Shown: in pieces, positions 17,429 through 26,565 of the stretch
Layout: each line of letters opens with the position of its first letter
Numbering within the stretch: the first letter of the stretch is position 1
Source of the DNA: Actinotalea sp. JY-7876
GTDB lineage: Bacteria > Actinomycetota > Actinomycetes > Actinomycetales > Cellulomonadaceae
Direction: 5' to 3'
DNA: 64,000 nt
Assembly (NCBI RefSeq): GCF_014042015.1
Contig: NZ_CP059493.1
Span: 310,001 to 374,000 of the forward strand
The notes under the pieces: generated by a model
Databases searched by the model: none
What the model saw: only the letters and a program-made list of their open reading frames with translations
Told to the model about the DNA's origin: nothing
Made by a program: the position numbers and the translations under genes

Positions 17429-18439
17429 GTGAGCGCGTCCACGAGGAGGACCGCGGTGCTCGTCGGCACCGCGGTCCTCCTCGTCGTCGCGGTGGTGCTG
17501 AGCCTGGCCGTCGGTGCCCAGGGGATCGCGCCCGCCGACGTGTGGCGCCACCTCCTCGCCTCGGACGGCTCCAACGACGCCGCGATCGTGCACGAGGTGC
17601 GCCTCCCGCGCACGCTCCTCGGCGTCGCGGCGGGTGCGGCGCTCGGCCTCTCCGGCGCGCTGATGCAGTCGCTCAGCCGCAACCCGCTGGCGGACCCGGG
17701 GCTCCTGGGCGTCAACGCCGGGGCCGCCGCGGCCGTGGTGGCGGGGATCAGCCTGCTCGGCGTCACGACCGTGGGCGGGTACGTGTGGCTCGCCTTCGCC
17801 GGCGCTGGCGCCGCGACGGTCCTCGTGTACCTCGTCGGGTCGCGCAGCGGTGGCCCCGAGGCGGCCGGGACGCCGGTGCGGCTGACGCTGGCCGGCGCGG
17901 CCGTCTCCGCGGTGCTCATGGCGCTGGTGTGGGCCATGACCTTCCTGGACCGCGAGGCCCTCGACCTGTACCGCTTCTGGGCCGTCGGCAGCCTGTCGGG
18001 ACGCGGTCTCGGGATCCTCGTCCAGGTGCTGCCGTTCCTGGCCGTGGGTCTGGTCGTCGGTCTCCTGCTCGCCGTCCCGCTCAACGCCATGGCGCTCGGT
18101 GAGGACGTGGGCCGGGCGCTCGGGCTCAGCCCGGGCGTGGTCCGCGCCGTCACCGGGGTCGTCGTGACGCTGCTGTGCGGCGCCGCGACGGCCGCGGTGG
18201 GGCCGCTCGTCTTCGTCGGGCTGGCCGTGCCGCACATCGTGCGCGGGCTCACCGGCCCCGACGACCGCTGGGTGCTGCCGCTCTCGGCGCTCGCGGCGCC
18301 CGTCCTGCTGCTGCTCGCGGACGTGCTCGGCCGCGTCCTGGCCGCGCCCGCCGAGATCCAGGTGGGCGTGGTGACGGCGTTCCTGGGCGCCCCGGCGCTC
18401 ATCGCGCTCGCGGGCCGACGCCGGGTGACGGCGCTGTGA
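17429..18439 (+). CDS. FecCD family iron-siderophore ABC transporter permease
   Basis: A 336-residue membrane permease with about nine or ten hydrophobic segments. FecCD hallmarks include 'VRLPRTLLGVAAGAALGLSGALMQSLSRNPLADPGLLGVNAGAA' near residues 55-100, a 'GEDVGRALG' ATPase-coupling loop, and 'GPLVFVGLAVPHIVR' near the end. It forms the inner-membrane channel with the next gene product as a heterodimer. The GTG start has no strong ribosome site and lies 28 nt after the binding-protein gene; the stop overlaps the next start (GTGA). Confidence 0.94.
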   Translation: MSASTRRTAVLVGTAVLLVVAVVLSLAVGAQGIAPADVWRHLLASDGSNDAAIVHEVRLPRTLLGVAAGAALGLSGALMQSLSRNPLADPGLLGVNAGAAAAVVAGISLLGVTTVGGYVWLAFAGAGAATVLVYLVGSRSGGPEAAGTPVRLTLAGAAVSAVLMALVWAMTFLDREALDLYRFWAVGSLSGRGLGILVQVLPFLAVGLVVGLLLAVPLNAMALGEDVGRALGLSPGVVRAVTGVVVTLLCGAATAAVGPLVFVGLAVPHIVRGLTGPDDRWVLPLSALAAPVLLLLADVLGRVLAAPAEIQVGVVTAFLGAPALIALAGRRRVTAL

Positions 18440-19503
18440 CCGCCGTGGCCGCGGAGCGCGCGGCCGTCCCCTCGCGGGCGGGACGCGCGCTCGTGCTGCG
18501 GCTGGGCCCGCTGTCGCTGCGGTGGCGCGTGCGCACCCTGGTCGTCGGTGCGGGGCTCGTGCTCGCGATGCTCGCGCTCCTCGTGGTCGCCGTGTCCGTG
18601 GGGGCACGGTCGGTGGCGCCCGGGGAGGTCGTGCTCGCGCTGCTCGGCGTGGACACCGGCGGGTCGTCGTTCATCGTGCGCGAGCTGCGCCTGCCGCGCG
18701 CCCTGTGCGCGGTCGGCGTCGGCGCGGCGCTGGGCATGAGCGGCGCCCTGTTCCAGACGGTGGTGCGCAACCCGCTCGGCAGCCCCGAGCTCATCGGCTT
18801 CACGCAGGGCGCGTCGGCGGGCGCCGTCGCGGGCATCGTGCTCGCGGGGGCGACGGGGGCGGCCCTGGCCGGCTCCGCGCTCGCGGGCGGGTTCGTCGCG
18901 GCGGTCGTGGTCTACCTCGGGGCCTTCCGGCGCGGCCTGCTGGGCACGCGCCTGGTGCTCGTCGGCATCGGCGTCGGCGCGATGCTCAACGCCGTCACCT
19001 GGTGGCTGCTCACGCGCGCCGAGCTGACGCAGGCGCAGGTCGCCTCGGCGTGGCTCGTCGGGTCCCTCAACGCGCGGTCGTGGGACCACGTATGGCTGGT
19101 GGTGGTCGTGCTCGCGGTGCTCGCGCCCGCGTGCCTCGCGGTCGCGCCGTGGCTGCGCATGATCGACCTCGGCGAGGACGCCGCGTCGGCGCTGGGTGTG
19201 CCCGTGCGGCGGGCCCAGCTGGTGCTCGTGGTGCTCGGGGTCGCGCTGTGCGCGCTCGGGGTCGCCGTCGCCGGGCCGGTACCGTTCATCGCGCTCGTCG
19301 CACCGCAGGTCTCGCGCCGCCTCGTGCGGGGCACCGGCCTCGCGCTCGCGCCGTCCGCGCTCACCGGCGCCCTGCTGCTGCTCGCCGCCGACGTGGTCGC
19401 GCAGCACGCGCTGCCGGTGGCGATGCCGGTGGGGGTCGCGACGGGTGTCGTCGGTGGGGTCTACCTCGCCTGGGTCCTGAGCCGAGAGGGGCGTCGCCGA
19501 TGA
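18436..19503 (+). CDS. FecCD family iron-siderophore ABC transporter permease (second)
   Basis: A 355-residue paralogue of the preceding permease. It has a longer cytoplasmic N-terminus (about 35 residues), then hydrophobic segments and the FecCD motifs 'LRLPRALCAVGVGAALGMSGALFQTVVRNPLGSPELIGF' and 'GEDAASALGVPVRR' (coupling loop), and 'GPVPFIALVAPQVSRRLV'. The heterodimeric permease arrangement is typical of catecholate or hydroxamate siderophore importers in actinobacteria. It overlaps its neighbours by 4 bp on both sides (GTGA upstream, ATGA downstream), so the three membrane-complex genes are tightly coupled. Confidence 0.94.
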   Translation: MTAVAAERAAVPSRAGRALVLRLGPLSLRWRVRTLVVGAGLVLAMLALLVVAVSVGARSVAPGEVVLALLGVDTGGSSFIVRELRLPRALCAVGVGAALGMSGALFQTVVRNPLGSPELIGFTQGASAGAVAGIVLAGATGAALAGSALAGGFVAAVVVYLGAFRRGLLGTRLVLVGIGVGAMLNAVTWWLLTRAELTQAQVASAWLVGSLNARSWDHVWLVVVVLAVLAPACLAVAPWLRMIDLGEDAASALGVPVRRAQLVLVVLGVALCALGVAVAGPVPFIALVAPQVSRRLVRGTGLALAPSALTGALLLLAADVVAQHALPVAMPVGVATGVVGGVYLAWVLSREGRRR

Positions 19504-20366
19504 CCGTCGACCCGTCCGCGCACGCCGGTGCGCCCGAGGGGCCGCAGGGCGCCGCGCCCGGGGGGCCGCAGGACGCCGCGCCCGCCGCCCGGCTGGTCGC
19601 GCGGGACGTCACGCTCGCGTACGAGCGCCGCGTCGTCGTCGACGGGCTCACCCTCGCCGTCCCGGACGGCTCCTTCACGGTCGTCATCGGGCCCAACGCG
19701 TGCGGCAAGTCCACGCTCCTGCGCGGCCTGGCGCGCCTGCTCGAGCCGCGCGGAGGCGCCGTCCTGCTCGACGGGCGGGCCGTGCACACCATGCCCACCA
19801 AGGAGGTCGCACGGCAGGTCGGCCTCCTGCCGCAGACCGCCGTCGCGCCCGAGGGCATCACGGTCGCCGACCTCGTCGCACGGGGCCGCTACCCCTACCA
19901 GGGGCTGCTGCGGCAGTGGTCGCGCGAGGACGAGGTGGCGGTGGCGCGCGCGATGGCGGCCACCCACGTGACCGACCTCGCCGACCGCGCGGTCGACGAG
20001 CTCTCGGGTGGCCAGCGCCAGCGTGTGTGGCTCGCGCTCGTGCTCGCGCAGGAGACGCCCGTACTGCTCCTCGACGAGCCCACGACGTTCCTGGACATCG
20101 CCCACCAGTACGAGGTCATGGACCTGTGCGCGAGCCTGCACGACACGGGCCGGACCCTCGTCGCCGTGCTCCACGACCTCAACCAGGCGTCGCGGTACGC
20201 GACCCACCTCGTGGTGATGAAGGACGGCGCCGTCGTCGCGCAGGGGGCGCCGCAGGACGTCGTGACGGCCGATCTGGTCGGGCACGTGTTCGGCCTTCCG
20301 TGCCGCGTGGTGCCGGACCCCGCCAGCGGCACACCGCTCGTGGTGCCCGAGGTGCGGCGGCGCTGA
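19500..20366 (+). CDS. Iron-siderophore ABC transporter ATP-binding protein
   Basis: A 288-residue ATPase of the FepC/FecE type. Residues 1-30 form a Gly/Ala/Pro-rich, low-complexity extension. Walker A is 'GPNACGKSTLL', the Q-loop reads 'LLPQTAVAPEGITVADLVARGRYPYQG', the signature is 'ELSGGQRQRVW', Walker B is 'PVLLLDEPTTFLDIAHQ', and the switch His is in 'VLHDLNQA'. 'RGRYPYQ' and 'DIAHQ' are family markers of siderophore importers. This is the last gene of the iron operon; about 160 nt separate it from the next open frame. Confidence 0.95.
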   Translation: MTVDPSAHAGAPEGPQGAAPGGPQDAAPAARLVARDVTLAYERRVVVDGLTLAVPDGSFTVVIGPNACGKSTLLRGLARLLEPRGGAVLLDGRAVHTMPTKEVARQVGLLPQTAVAPEGITVADLVARGRYPYQGLLRQWSREDEVAVARAMAATHVTDLADRAVDELSGGQRQRVWLALVLAQETPVLLLDEPTTFLDIAHQYEVMDLCASLHDTGRTLVAVLHDLNQASRYATHLVVMKDGAVVAQGAPQDVVTADLVGHVFGLPCRVVPDPASGTPLVVPEVRRR

Positions 20367-20438
20367 CGCCCGCGCCGGGACGCCGTCGGACCCGGATTCG
20401 TATCGATTTTGGTCCCCGGACTGCGCGGCGGGGCGGGT

Positions 20439-20458
20439 TCTGGCACCATCTGGCACCA
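20439..20458 (+). repeat. Perfect 10-bp tandem direct repeat
   Basis: TCTGGCACCA occurs twice back to back, one helical turn apart, about 70 nt upstream of a small open frame that leads into the amidohydrolase gene. A locally AT-rich stretch (TTCGTATCGATTTTGG, 20397-20412) lies just upstream. The arrangement fits a direct-repeat operator near a promoter, but no regulator is assigned. Confidence 0.5.
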
Positions 20459-20527
20459 CCGGACCGGTCGGCGTGGGCGCGCGCCCCCCGCGTGCCCACG
20501 TCGGCCCCCGAGCGAAGGAGACGCCGC

Positions 20528-20647
20528 GTGCGGAAGCAGCCCGACGGCGTCGTCGTCACCGCGCACGCGCCGGCGCCGAGCGGTCCGCGCGACGCGTCCG
20601 CGCGGTCCGGGCCCCGCACGCCGTCGCGGGGACGGGGCAGGCCGTGA
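20528..20647 (+). CDS. Possible 39-residue leader peptide
   Basis: A GTG at 20528 is preceded by AAGGAG with a 7-nt spacer, the best ribosome site in the area. The 39-residue frame starts 'MRKQPDGVVVTAHAP' and ends in a basic 'SRGRGRP'. Its TGA overlaps the GTG start of the amidohydrolase in a GTGA arrangement. The amidohydrolase itself has only a weak ribosome site, so translation of this small frame could drive it by coupling. No homologue is recognised, and the Arg/Pro/Ser-rich composition is like random high-G+C sequence, so it may be a leader rather than a functional protein. Confidence 0.45.
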   Translation: MRKQPDGVVVTAHAPAPSGPRDASARSGPRTPSRGRGRP

Positions 20648-22173
20648 CGTCCGTGCTCCTGACCGCCGCGCGTGTGGTCCCGGTCCAGGGCGCCGCGGTG
20701 CCTGCGGAGCTGTGCGACGTGCTCGTGGTCGACGGGGTGGTGCGTGCCCTGGCTCCCGCCGTCACGGGCGCCGCCCTGCAGGAGGCGGACGAGGGACCGA
20801 TCGAGACGGTCGACCTCGCCGGCCGCTGGCTCGTGCCCGGGCTGTGGGACGCGCACACGCACATGAACCAGTGGGCGCTCGCGCGGCAGCGGGTCGACGT
20901 GTCGGGGGCGACGTCGGCGGCCCACGCCGCGACGCTCGTCGCCGAGCGCCTGCGCCTCGCGCCGCCGCCCGCGGGCGTGCCGCTCGTGGGGTTCGGCTTC
21001 CGTGACGGCCTGTGGCCCGACGTGCCGACGTCGGCGGTCCTCGACGACGCCGCGGCGGGCGCCGGCGTCCCCGGTGCCGAGGTGGTGCTGGTCAGCGCGG
21101 ACCTGCACTGCGGCTGGCTGGGCACGGCCGCCGCCGCGCGCCTGGGTGTCGCGGGACTGATCGGTGGGGACGGCACGGGGCTGCTGCGTGAGAACGCCTG
21201 GTTCCCGCTGCTCGACCGGCTCGCCGCGGCGCCCACCGACGTCGTCGACGCGTGGGTCGCCGACGCGGTGCGGGCCGCGGCCGAGCGCGGCGTCGTCGGC
21301 GTCGTGGACTTCGAGATGTCCGGCGCCGTGCCCGCCTGGGAGCGGCGGGCGGCCGCCGGGCGGCTCGGCCTTCGGGTGGTCGCGAGCGTCTGGGCGCAGG
21401 GGCTGGACGAGGCGGTCGCGCGCGGGCTGCCGACCGGTCGAGCGCTCACCGCCGACGGCCTCCTGACGATGGGCCCGCTCAAGGTCATCACGGACGGGTC
21501 GCTCAACACCCGCACCGCCTACTGCTTCGACCCGTACCCGGGGCTGGCCGGCCCGGAGGCGTTCGGCGTGCTGTCGGTGCCGCCCGGGGAGCTGCGGCCC
21601 CTCATGGCCCGCGCGACCGCCGCAGGACTCGGGTGCGCGATCCACGCGATCGGCGACCACGCCAACGCGCTCGCCCTCGACGCGTTCGAGGCCACGGGTG
21701 CGCGGGGCAGCATCGAGCACGCGCAGCTGGTCACCGCCGACGACGTCGACCGGCTCGTCCGGCTCGGCATCGTCGCGAGCGTCCAGCCCGAGCACGCGAT
21801 GGACGACCGCGACGTCGCCGACCGGCACTGGGTCGGCCGCACCGACCGCGCCTTCCCGTTCGGTGCCCTGCACCGTGCGGGCGTGCGGCTGACCCTGGGG
21901 TCCGACGCGCCCGTGGCGCCGCTCGACCCGTGGCACGCGATCGGGGCCGCCGTCGACCGGGCGCGCGACGGGCGGGCGCCGTGGCACCCCGAGCACCGGC
22001 TCCCCGCGCACGTCGCGCTCGCCGCATCCGTGCGCTCCCGGGTCGCGCCCGGCGCGGTGGCGGACCTGGCGGTGCTCGAGGCGGACCCGCTCACGACGAC
22101 GGGCTACGGCCTGCGCGCGATGCCGGTGGCCGGGACGCTGCTGGCCGGACGGTGGACCCACCGCCGCTTCTGA
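20644..22173 (+). CDS. Amidohydrolase family protein (YtcJ-like, Amidohydro_3)
   Basis: A 509-residue metal-dependent hydrolase. The β-sandwich edge is at both ends and a TIM-barrel core lies between. '[11 protein letters not shown]' gives the HxH metal ligands near residue 72. '[14 protein letters not shown]', '[18 protein letters not shown]', 'GSIEHAQLV' and '[14 protein letters not shown]' match the YtcJ/LAF3 subfamily of amidohydrolases. The C-terminal '[17 protein letters not shown]' closes the sandwich. The substrate is unknown. The start is set by the GTGA overlap with the small upstream frame; an alternative reading would begin the open frame at 20473, but that part looks non-coding. 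Confidence 0.88.
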   Translation: MTSVLLTAARVVPVQGAAVPAELCDVLVVDGVVRALAPAVTGAALQEADEGPIETVDLAGRWLVPGLWDAHTHMNQWALARQRVDVSGATSAAHAATLVAERLRLAPPPAGVPLVGFGFRDGLWPDVPTSAVLDDAAAGAGVPGAEVVLVSADLHCGWLGTAAAARLGVAGLIGGDGTGLLRENAWFPLLDRLAAAPTDVVDAWVADAVRAAAERGVVGVVDFEMSGAVPAWERRAAAGRLGLRVVASVWAQGLDEAVARGLPTGRALTADGLLTMGPLKVITDGSLNTRTAYCFDPYPGLAGPEAFGVLSVPPGELRPLMARATAAGLGCAIHAIGDHANALALDAFEATGARGSIEHAQLVTADDVDRLVRLGIVASVQPEHAMDDRDVADRHWVGRTDRAFPFGALHRAGVRLTLGSDAPVAPLDPWHAIGAAVDRARDGRAPWHPEHRLPAHVALAASVRSRVAPGAVADLAVLEADPLTTTGYGLRAMPVAGTLLAGRWTHRRF

Positions 22174-22313
22174 CGGGTCCCGACCCCGACCCGGTGGGCG
22201 GGAGGGACGGTCCAGTGCCCGGGCGGAGGGCGGCGGCGCGCGGCCGGGGTGGGATCCTGGGCTGCCGCCGACCGGCGGTGATCGTCCGCTCACGACAGAC
22301 CGGGGTGCCTCAC

Positions 22314-23423
22314 ATGCGAGCCGTCGTGTTCGAGCGCTTCGGGGGTCCGCTCGAGGTGCGGGACGTGCCGGAGCCCTCGTGCCCGCCGTCGGGCGCCGTC
22401 ATCCGCGTCGAGGCGACGGGCGTGTGCCGCAGCGACTGGCACGGCTGGCAGGGGCACGACGACGGCATCGCGGTGCCGCACGTGCCCGGCCACGAGCTCG
22501 CGGGGACGGTGGTCCAGGTGGGCGCCGAGGTGCGGGCCTGGCGCGCCGGGGACCGGGTGACGGTGCCGTTCGTCTGCGCGTGCGGCGAGTGCGCGGTGTG
22601 CCGCGCGGGCGAGCAGCAGGTCTGCGAGCGGCAGACGCAGCCCGGGTTCACCCACTGGGGGTCGTTCGCCGAGCGGGTCGCGATCGACCACGCCGACGTC
22701 AACCTCGTCGCGCTCCCCGAGGGGATGAGCGCCGTCACGGCGGCGTCGTTGGGCTGCCGGTTCGCGACGGCGTACCGCGCGCTCACGGTGCACGGACGCG
22801 TCGCGGCCGGGCAGTGGGTCGCCGTGCACGGGTGCGGCGGTGTGGGGCTGTCCGCGGTGATGATCGCCGTGGCGGCCGGTGCGCGCGTCGTGGCCCTGGA
22901 CGTCCGGGCCGAGGCGCGAACGGCGGCCGCGGCGCTCGGGGCCGAGGTGGTGCTGGACCCGCGGTCGGGTGGCGGGCGAGCGCGAGCTCACCGTGAGGCT
23001 CCGGGCGCCGGCGCCCCCGCGCCGACCACGGCCGACGCCCTGGGTGCGCTGGTGGCCGAGGTGACGGGCGGCGGCGCCCACGTGTCCGTCGAGGCGCTGG
23101 GTGACCCCGTGACCGCGGCCGGCTCGATCCTCGGCCTGCGCCGCCGGGGACGCCACGTCCAGGTCGGCCTCCTCCTCGCCGAGCACGCGCGCCCGCCGCT
23201 CCCGATGGACCGCGTCGTGGCCTGGGAGCTCGAGGTCTACGGCAGCCACGGCATGGCCGCGCACGAGTACCCCGCCATGCTCGCCGCCGTCGCCCGCGGT
23301 GACCTGGCGCCCGAGCGCCTCGTCGGCGACGTCATCGGGCTCGACGCCGCTGGCGCCGCGCTCGCGTCCATGGGCGACCCCGCGCCGCGCAGCGGCGCGG
23401 GCATGACCGTCGTCGTGCCGTAG
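22314..23423 (+). CDS. Zinc-dependent alcohol dehydrogenase family protein
   Basis: A 369-residue medium-chain dehydrogenase. The catalytic-zinc loop reads '[15 protein letters not shown]', with 'PGHELAG' after it. The structural-zinc cluster is '[17 protein letters not shown]' (four Cys near residues 90-105). The NAD(P)-binding Rossmann motif is '[10 protein letters not shown]' near residue 173. An unusual Arg/Ala/Pro-rich insertion (about 220-245, '[17 protein letters not shown]') interrupts the Rossmann domain after 'VVLDPRSGG'. The start is the ATG following 'GTGCCTCAC'. It stands alone downstream of the amidohydrolase with a 140-bp gap that holds nothing recognised. Confidence 0.9.
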   Translation: MRAVVFERFGGPLEVRDVPEPSCPPSGAVIRVEATGVCRSDWHGWQGHDDGIAVPHVPGHELAGTVVQVGAEVRAWRAGDRVTVPFVCACGECAVCRAGEQQVCERQTQPGFTHWGSFAERVAIDHADVNLVALPEGMSAVTAASLGCRFATAYRALTVHGRVAAGQWVAVHGCGGVGLSAVMIAVAAGARVVALDVRAEARTAAAALGAEVVLDPRSGGGRARAHREAPGAGAPAPTTADALGALVAEVTGGGAHVSVEALGDPVTAAGSILGLRRRGRHVQVGLLLAEHARPPLPMDRVVAWELEVYGSHGMAAHEYPAMLAAVARGDLAPERLVGDVIGLDAAGAALASMGDPAPRSGAGMTVVVP

Positions 23424-23470
23424 CAGCGCGGCGCGCGGGGATGCGCCCGCGGAGGCGGCAAGATCGCCTC

Positions 23471-23977
23471 GTGCAGCAGAGTCCCTCGATCGACGGCCGC
23501 GCCGACACCGCGCACGGTGAGGTGCACCTCGAGGTGGCGCTCCCGGCGGCCACGTCCGACGTCTGGCGGGCGCTGACCGACGGCGAGCACACCGTGCGCT
23601 GGCTGGGACGCCTGGACGGCGTGGTCGCCGAGGGCGTCCGGTTCGATCTGTGGCACGACGAGCACGTCCGGTCGCGGCACGCCGTGCTGCAGTGGGAACC
23701 GCGCCGACTGCTGATCCTCACCTGGGACTTCCCCGAGGAGCGGCCGAGCCGGCTCACCGTCGCCCTGGACGAGGTGGCGCCGTCGAGCACGACCCTGACC
23801 CTGCACCACGAGGACCTGGACGACGCGGTGTCCTACGCCGCCGGCTGGCACCGGCACCTCGAGTACCTGCACGCCCACCTGGCGGGCGACGACCTCCCGT
23901 TCGACGACTTCTGGACCGGTTACGACGACCTGGTCGAGCACTACACGGACCGGCCCGATCGCCGGCCCCGCGCCTGA
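23471..23977 (+). CDS. SRPBCC (START/AHSA1-like) domain protein
   Basis: A 168-residue cytosolic protein with the AHSA1/SRPBCC pattern. 'EVALPAATSDVWRALTDGEHTVRWLG' begins the helix-grip fold, the middle has 'LQWEPRRLLILTWDFPEE', and the tail has 'TTLTLHHEDLDDAVSYAAGWHRHLEYLHAHLAG'. The fold binds hydrophobic ligands in a cavity; some members are chaperone co-activators or ArsR-linked detoxification proteins. The specific role is unknown. The start is uncertain: GTG 23471 begins the conserved part, while the ATG at 23441 would add ten basic residues. The GGAGG at 23451 is too far from the former and inside the latter. Confidence 0.8.
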   Translation: MQQSPSIDGRADTAHGEVHLEVALPAATSDVWRALTDGEHTVRWLGRLDGVVAEGVRFDLWHDEHVRSRHAVLQWEPRRLLILTWDFPEERPSRLTVALDEVAPSSTTLTLHHEDLDDAVSYAAGWHRHLEYLHAHLAGDDLPFDDFWTGYDDLVEHYTDRPDRRPRA

Positions 23978-24092
23978 TCCATCGGCGCCCGCGACGGCGG
24001 CCGGCCGCCTGGTGAACGCCCCCGACGTCGTGTCGGACGCCGCGGGTATCGTGGCCGTCGTCTCCCCTCGCACCAGACCCAGGAGCCCTTCT

Positions 24093-24353
24093 GTGGGACG
24101 AGTCGTCGTCGATGTGATGCCGAAGCCCGAGATCCTCGACCCGCAGGGCAAGGCCGTCGCCAACGCCCTGCCGCGGCTCGGGTTCCACGGGTTCACGAGC
24201 GTGCGCCAGGGCAAGCGGTTCGAGCTCGAGGTCGACGGCGAGGTCACCGAGGAGGTGCTCGAGGCCGTCCGTCGGGCCGCCGAGACCCTGCTGTCGAACC
24301 CCGTGATCGAGGACGTCGTGCGCGTCGCGGTCGCCGACGAGGTCGGCGCGTGA
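24093..24353 (+). CDS. purS: Phosphoribosylformylglycinamidine synthase subunit PurS
   Basis: An 86-residue subunit of the three-part FGAM synthase (PurSQL). '[28 protein letters not shown]', '[13 protein letters not shown]' and a C-terminal '[13 protein letters not shown]' are the family hallmarks. PurS dimers bridge the PurL synthase and the PurQ glutaminase and help channel ammonia. The GTG has AGGAG at 7 nt. Its stop overlaps the purQ start (GTGA). purL lies 14 kb downstream, so the three subunits are not in one operon here. Confidence 0.95.
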   Translation: MGRVVVDVMPKPEILDPQGKAVANALPRLGFHGFTSVRQGKRFELEVDGEVTEEVLEAVRRAAETLLSNPVIEDVVRVAVADEVGA

Positions 24354-25093
24354 GCACCCCGACGATCGCGCGGCCGGCTGCCGACGCGCGCGTCGACGGC
24401 GCCCGCATCGGCGTCGTCACCTTCCCCGGGACGCTCGACGACCGCGACGCCGCGCGCGCCGTGCGCCTCGCGGGCGGCGAGCCGGTCGCGCTCTGGCACG
24501 CCGACGCCGACCTGCACGGGGTCGACGCCGTCGTCCTGCCGGGCGGCTTCTCCTACGGCGACTACCTGCGCGCCGGCGCCATCAGCAGCTTCGCGCCCGT
24601 GATGGGCACGCTCGTCGACGCCGCACGGGGCGGCCTGCCCGTGCTGGGCATCTGCAACGGCTTCCAGGTGCTCTGCGAGGCGCACCTGCTACCCGGCGCC
24701 ATGATCAAGAACGACCACCGGACCTTCCTGTGCCGCGAGCAGGTGCTCGTCGTGGAGAACGCGACGACCGCCTGGACCGGCGACTTCGAGCAGGGCGAGA
24801 AGATCGTCATCCCGCTCAAGAACCAGGACGGCCAGTACGTGGCGTCCGAGCGTGACCTCGACGAGCTCGAGGCCGAGGGCCGCGTGGTGTTCCGCTACGA
24901 CGGCTGGAACCCGAACGGCTCGCGGCGCGCCATCGCCGGCATCGCGAACGCCGCGGGCAACGTCGTGGGCCTCATGCCGCACCCCGAGCACGCCGTCGAG
25001 CCGGGCTTCGGCCCCGACAGCGCGGCCGGTCCGCGCCTGGGCACGGACGGCCTGCGGTTCTTCACGTCGGTCCTCGCCACGCTCGTCCGCTGA
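24350..25093 (+). CDS. purQ: Phosphoribosylformylglycinamidine synthase subunit PurQ (glutaminase)
   Basis: A 247-residue class I glutamine amidotransferase that supplies ammonia to PurL. The nucleophile elbow is '[10 protein letters not shown]' with catalytic Cys, and the His-Glu pair is in '[12 protein letters not shown]'. '[15 protein letters not shown]' is the oxyanion and substrate loop. A 20-residue N-terminal extension ('[18 protein letters not shown]') precedes the conserved '[13 protein letters not shown]'. The start is supported by the 4-bp overlap with purS. Confidence 0.96.
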   Translation: MSTPTIARPAADARVDGARIGVVTFPGTLDDRDAARAVRLAGGEPVALWHADADLHGVDAVVLPGGFSYGDYLRAGAISSFAPVMGTLVDAARGGLPVLGICNGFQVLCEAHLLPGAMIKNDHRTFLCREQVLVVENATTAWTGDFEQGEKIVIPLKNQDGQYVASERDLDELEAEGRVVFRYDGWNPNGSRRAIAGIANAAGNVVGLMPHPEHAVEPGFGPDSAAGPRLGTDGLRFFTSVLATLVR

Positions 25094-25115
25094 TGCGCCC
25101 GACGGGCACGCGCGC

Positions 25116-25637
25116 GTGAGCGCCCCGTCACCCGCGTCGGGCGGCGCCGCCGCGACGCCGACCGTCGCGGTCGAGCGGGTGCCCTGGGACGACCCCGACG
25201 CCGCGCGCCTGCGCGAGGAGCAGCAGACCGAGCTCGCCGCCCGGTACGACGGCGTCGGCGACATCGAGCCCGTGCTGCCGCCGGACGAGATGCTCGCGAC
25301 CGTCGTCGTCCGGCTCGACGGCGAGGTGGTCGGATGCGGCTCGCTGCGCGCCGCGTCCGGGTACGGCGACGGCTACGGCGAGCTCAAGCGCATGTTCGTG
25401 CGCCCCGCGGCACGCGGCAGGGGACTGTCCCGGGCGGTGCTCGCCGAGCTCGAGCGGCTCGCGGTCGAGCACGGCCTGCGGCGGCTCGTCCTCGAGACCG
25501 GCGTCCGCCAACCCGAGGCGATCGCCCTCTACCGCTCGACGGGCTACGAGCGCATCGACAACTACGGGCCCTACACCGACGAGCCGACGTCGGTCTGCTA
25601 CGCGCGCTGGCTCACGCCGGAGCCCGAGCCGCGCTGA
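25116..25637 (+). CDS. GNAT family N-acetyltransferase
   Basis: A 173-residue acetyltransferase of the GCN5 superfamily. The acetyl-CoA-binding motif A reads 'RMFVRPAARGRGLSRAVLAELERLA' near residues 93-118, and motif B has 'LVLETGVRQPEAIALYRSTGYERI'. The 'YRSTGYERIDNYGPY' ending is common in actinobacterial GNATs acting on small amines. The substrate is unknown. The GTG start has no obvious ribosome site and lies 22 nt after purQ, with which it is likely co-transcribed. It converges with the MaoC gene. Confidence 0.88.
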   Translation: MSAPSPASGGAAATPTVAVERVPWDDPDAARLREEQQTELAARYDGVGDIEPVLPPDEMLATVVVRLDGEVVGCGSLRAASGYGDGYGELKRMFVRPAARGRGLSRAVLAELERLAVEHGLRRLVLETGVRQPEAIALYRSTGYERIDNYGPYTDEPTSVCYARWLTPEPEPR

Positions 25638-25665
25638 GCGCCGACGCCGCGCCGGGCGTCCGGCC

Positions 25666-26565
25666 TCAGCCGAGCGGGACCACCCGGCCCTCGAGGTGCT
25701 TGCGCGCCCTGCGGGCGTCCCACGCCACGAAGCCGTAGCCGTCGTCGTCGGGAGACACGCGGACCGAGGCCGTGCCCGGCAGCAGGACCGGCGCCGCGAA
25801 CTCGACGTCCCAGCGGTACGCGTCGCCGCGCGCCGCCGGCCCGACGTCGGCCAGGGCCCGGGCGGCCGTGTACATGCCGTGCGCGATCGCCCGCGGGAAC
25901 CCGAACGCCTTCGCCGCGAGCGCGGACGTGTGGATCGGGTTCCGGTCGCCCGAGACCTCGGCGTACTGCCGCCCCACGTCCGCGCCCAGGCGCCACTGCC
26001 CGGTGGGCGTCGGCGGGATCCAGGCGAAGCGCGGCTCCTTCTCGGGCCGCGCGGCGCCCGCGACGCGCACGCCGCGCGCGAGGTACGTCGACGTGCCGGA
26101 CCACACGACGAGGCCGTCGACGCTGATCTCGCCGACCAGGTCGACGACGGTCCCGGCGTGGTGCGGCCGCAGGTCGCGCGCGCCCACCTGCACGTCGAGC
26201 GGCGCGTCGAGGCGCACGGGCCGGTGCTGCTCCACCCGGTTGGCCACGTGCACCATCCCGAGCAGCGGCAGCGGGAAGTCGCCGCGGATCATCAGTGCCG
26301 TCTGCAGCGGGAAGGCGAGCACGTGCAGGAACCCGGCCGGCAGGACGTCGCCCGCGGGCTCGCCCACGAGGTGCTGGTACGCGGTGAGCCGCTCGACGTC
26401 GGCCCGCACGTGGTGCACGCGCAGGTCGACGGCGGGCAGCTGCTCGGGTGCGACCGGGCGCCGCGGCGCCATCATCGCGACCGCCGACGTCGTGACGCCC
26501 TTGACGTACGTGCGCGCGAGCGGCGGCATGGTGCGCAGCTCGACGACCTGCCGGCCGGTCCTCAT
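25666..26565 (-). CDS. MaoC/HotDog-fold acyl-CoA (or ACP) dehydratase, HtdX-like
   Basis: A 299-residue double-hotdog protein. The C-terminal half holds the hydratase-2 signature 'VSGDRNPIHTSALAAKAFGFP' with catalytic Asp and His (near residues 200-205), followed by 'AIAHGMYTAA'. The N-terminal half is a degenerate hotdog repeat without these residues. It hydrates or dehydrates 2-enoyl/3-hydroxyacyl thioesters. Its ATG overlaps the stop of the FabG4-like gene (ATGA), so it is the last gene of a thiolase-reductase-hydratase operon. The order recalls mycobacterial htdX-fabG4-fadA2. Confidence 0.9.
   Translation of the reverse strand: MRTGRQVVELRTMPPLARTYVKGVTTSAVAMMAPRRPVAPEQLPAVDLRVHHVRADVERLTAYQHLVGEPAGDVLPAGFLHVLAFPLQTALMIRGDFPLPLLGMVHVANRVEQHRPVRLDAPLDVQVGARDLRPHHAGTVVDLVGEISVDGLVVWSGTSTYLARGVRVAGAARPEKEPRFAWIPPTPTGQWRLGADVGRQYAEVSGDRNPIHTSALAAKAFGFPRAIAHGMYTAARALADVGPAARGDAYRWDVEFAAPVLLPGTASVRVSPDDDGYGFVAWDARRARKHLEGRVVPLG

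Noticed and set aside
16201-19407. A 1068-residue minus-strand frame opposite the siderophore operon.
   Set aside because: It is Arg/Gly/Asp/Glu-rich antisense of clear ABC transporter genes, with no ribosome site or domain.
20441-20458. TGGCACCATCTGGCACC looked like a sigma-54 -24/-12 promoter.
   Set aside because: The -12 GC element is absent, and actinobacteria generally lack sigma-54.
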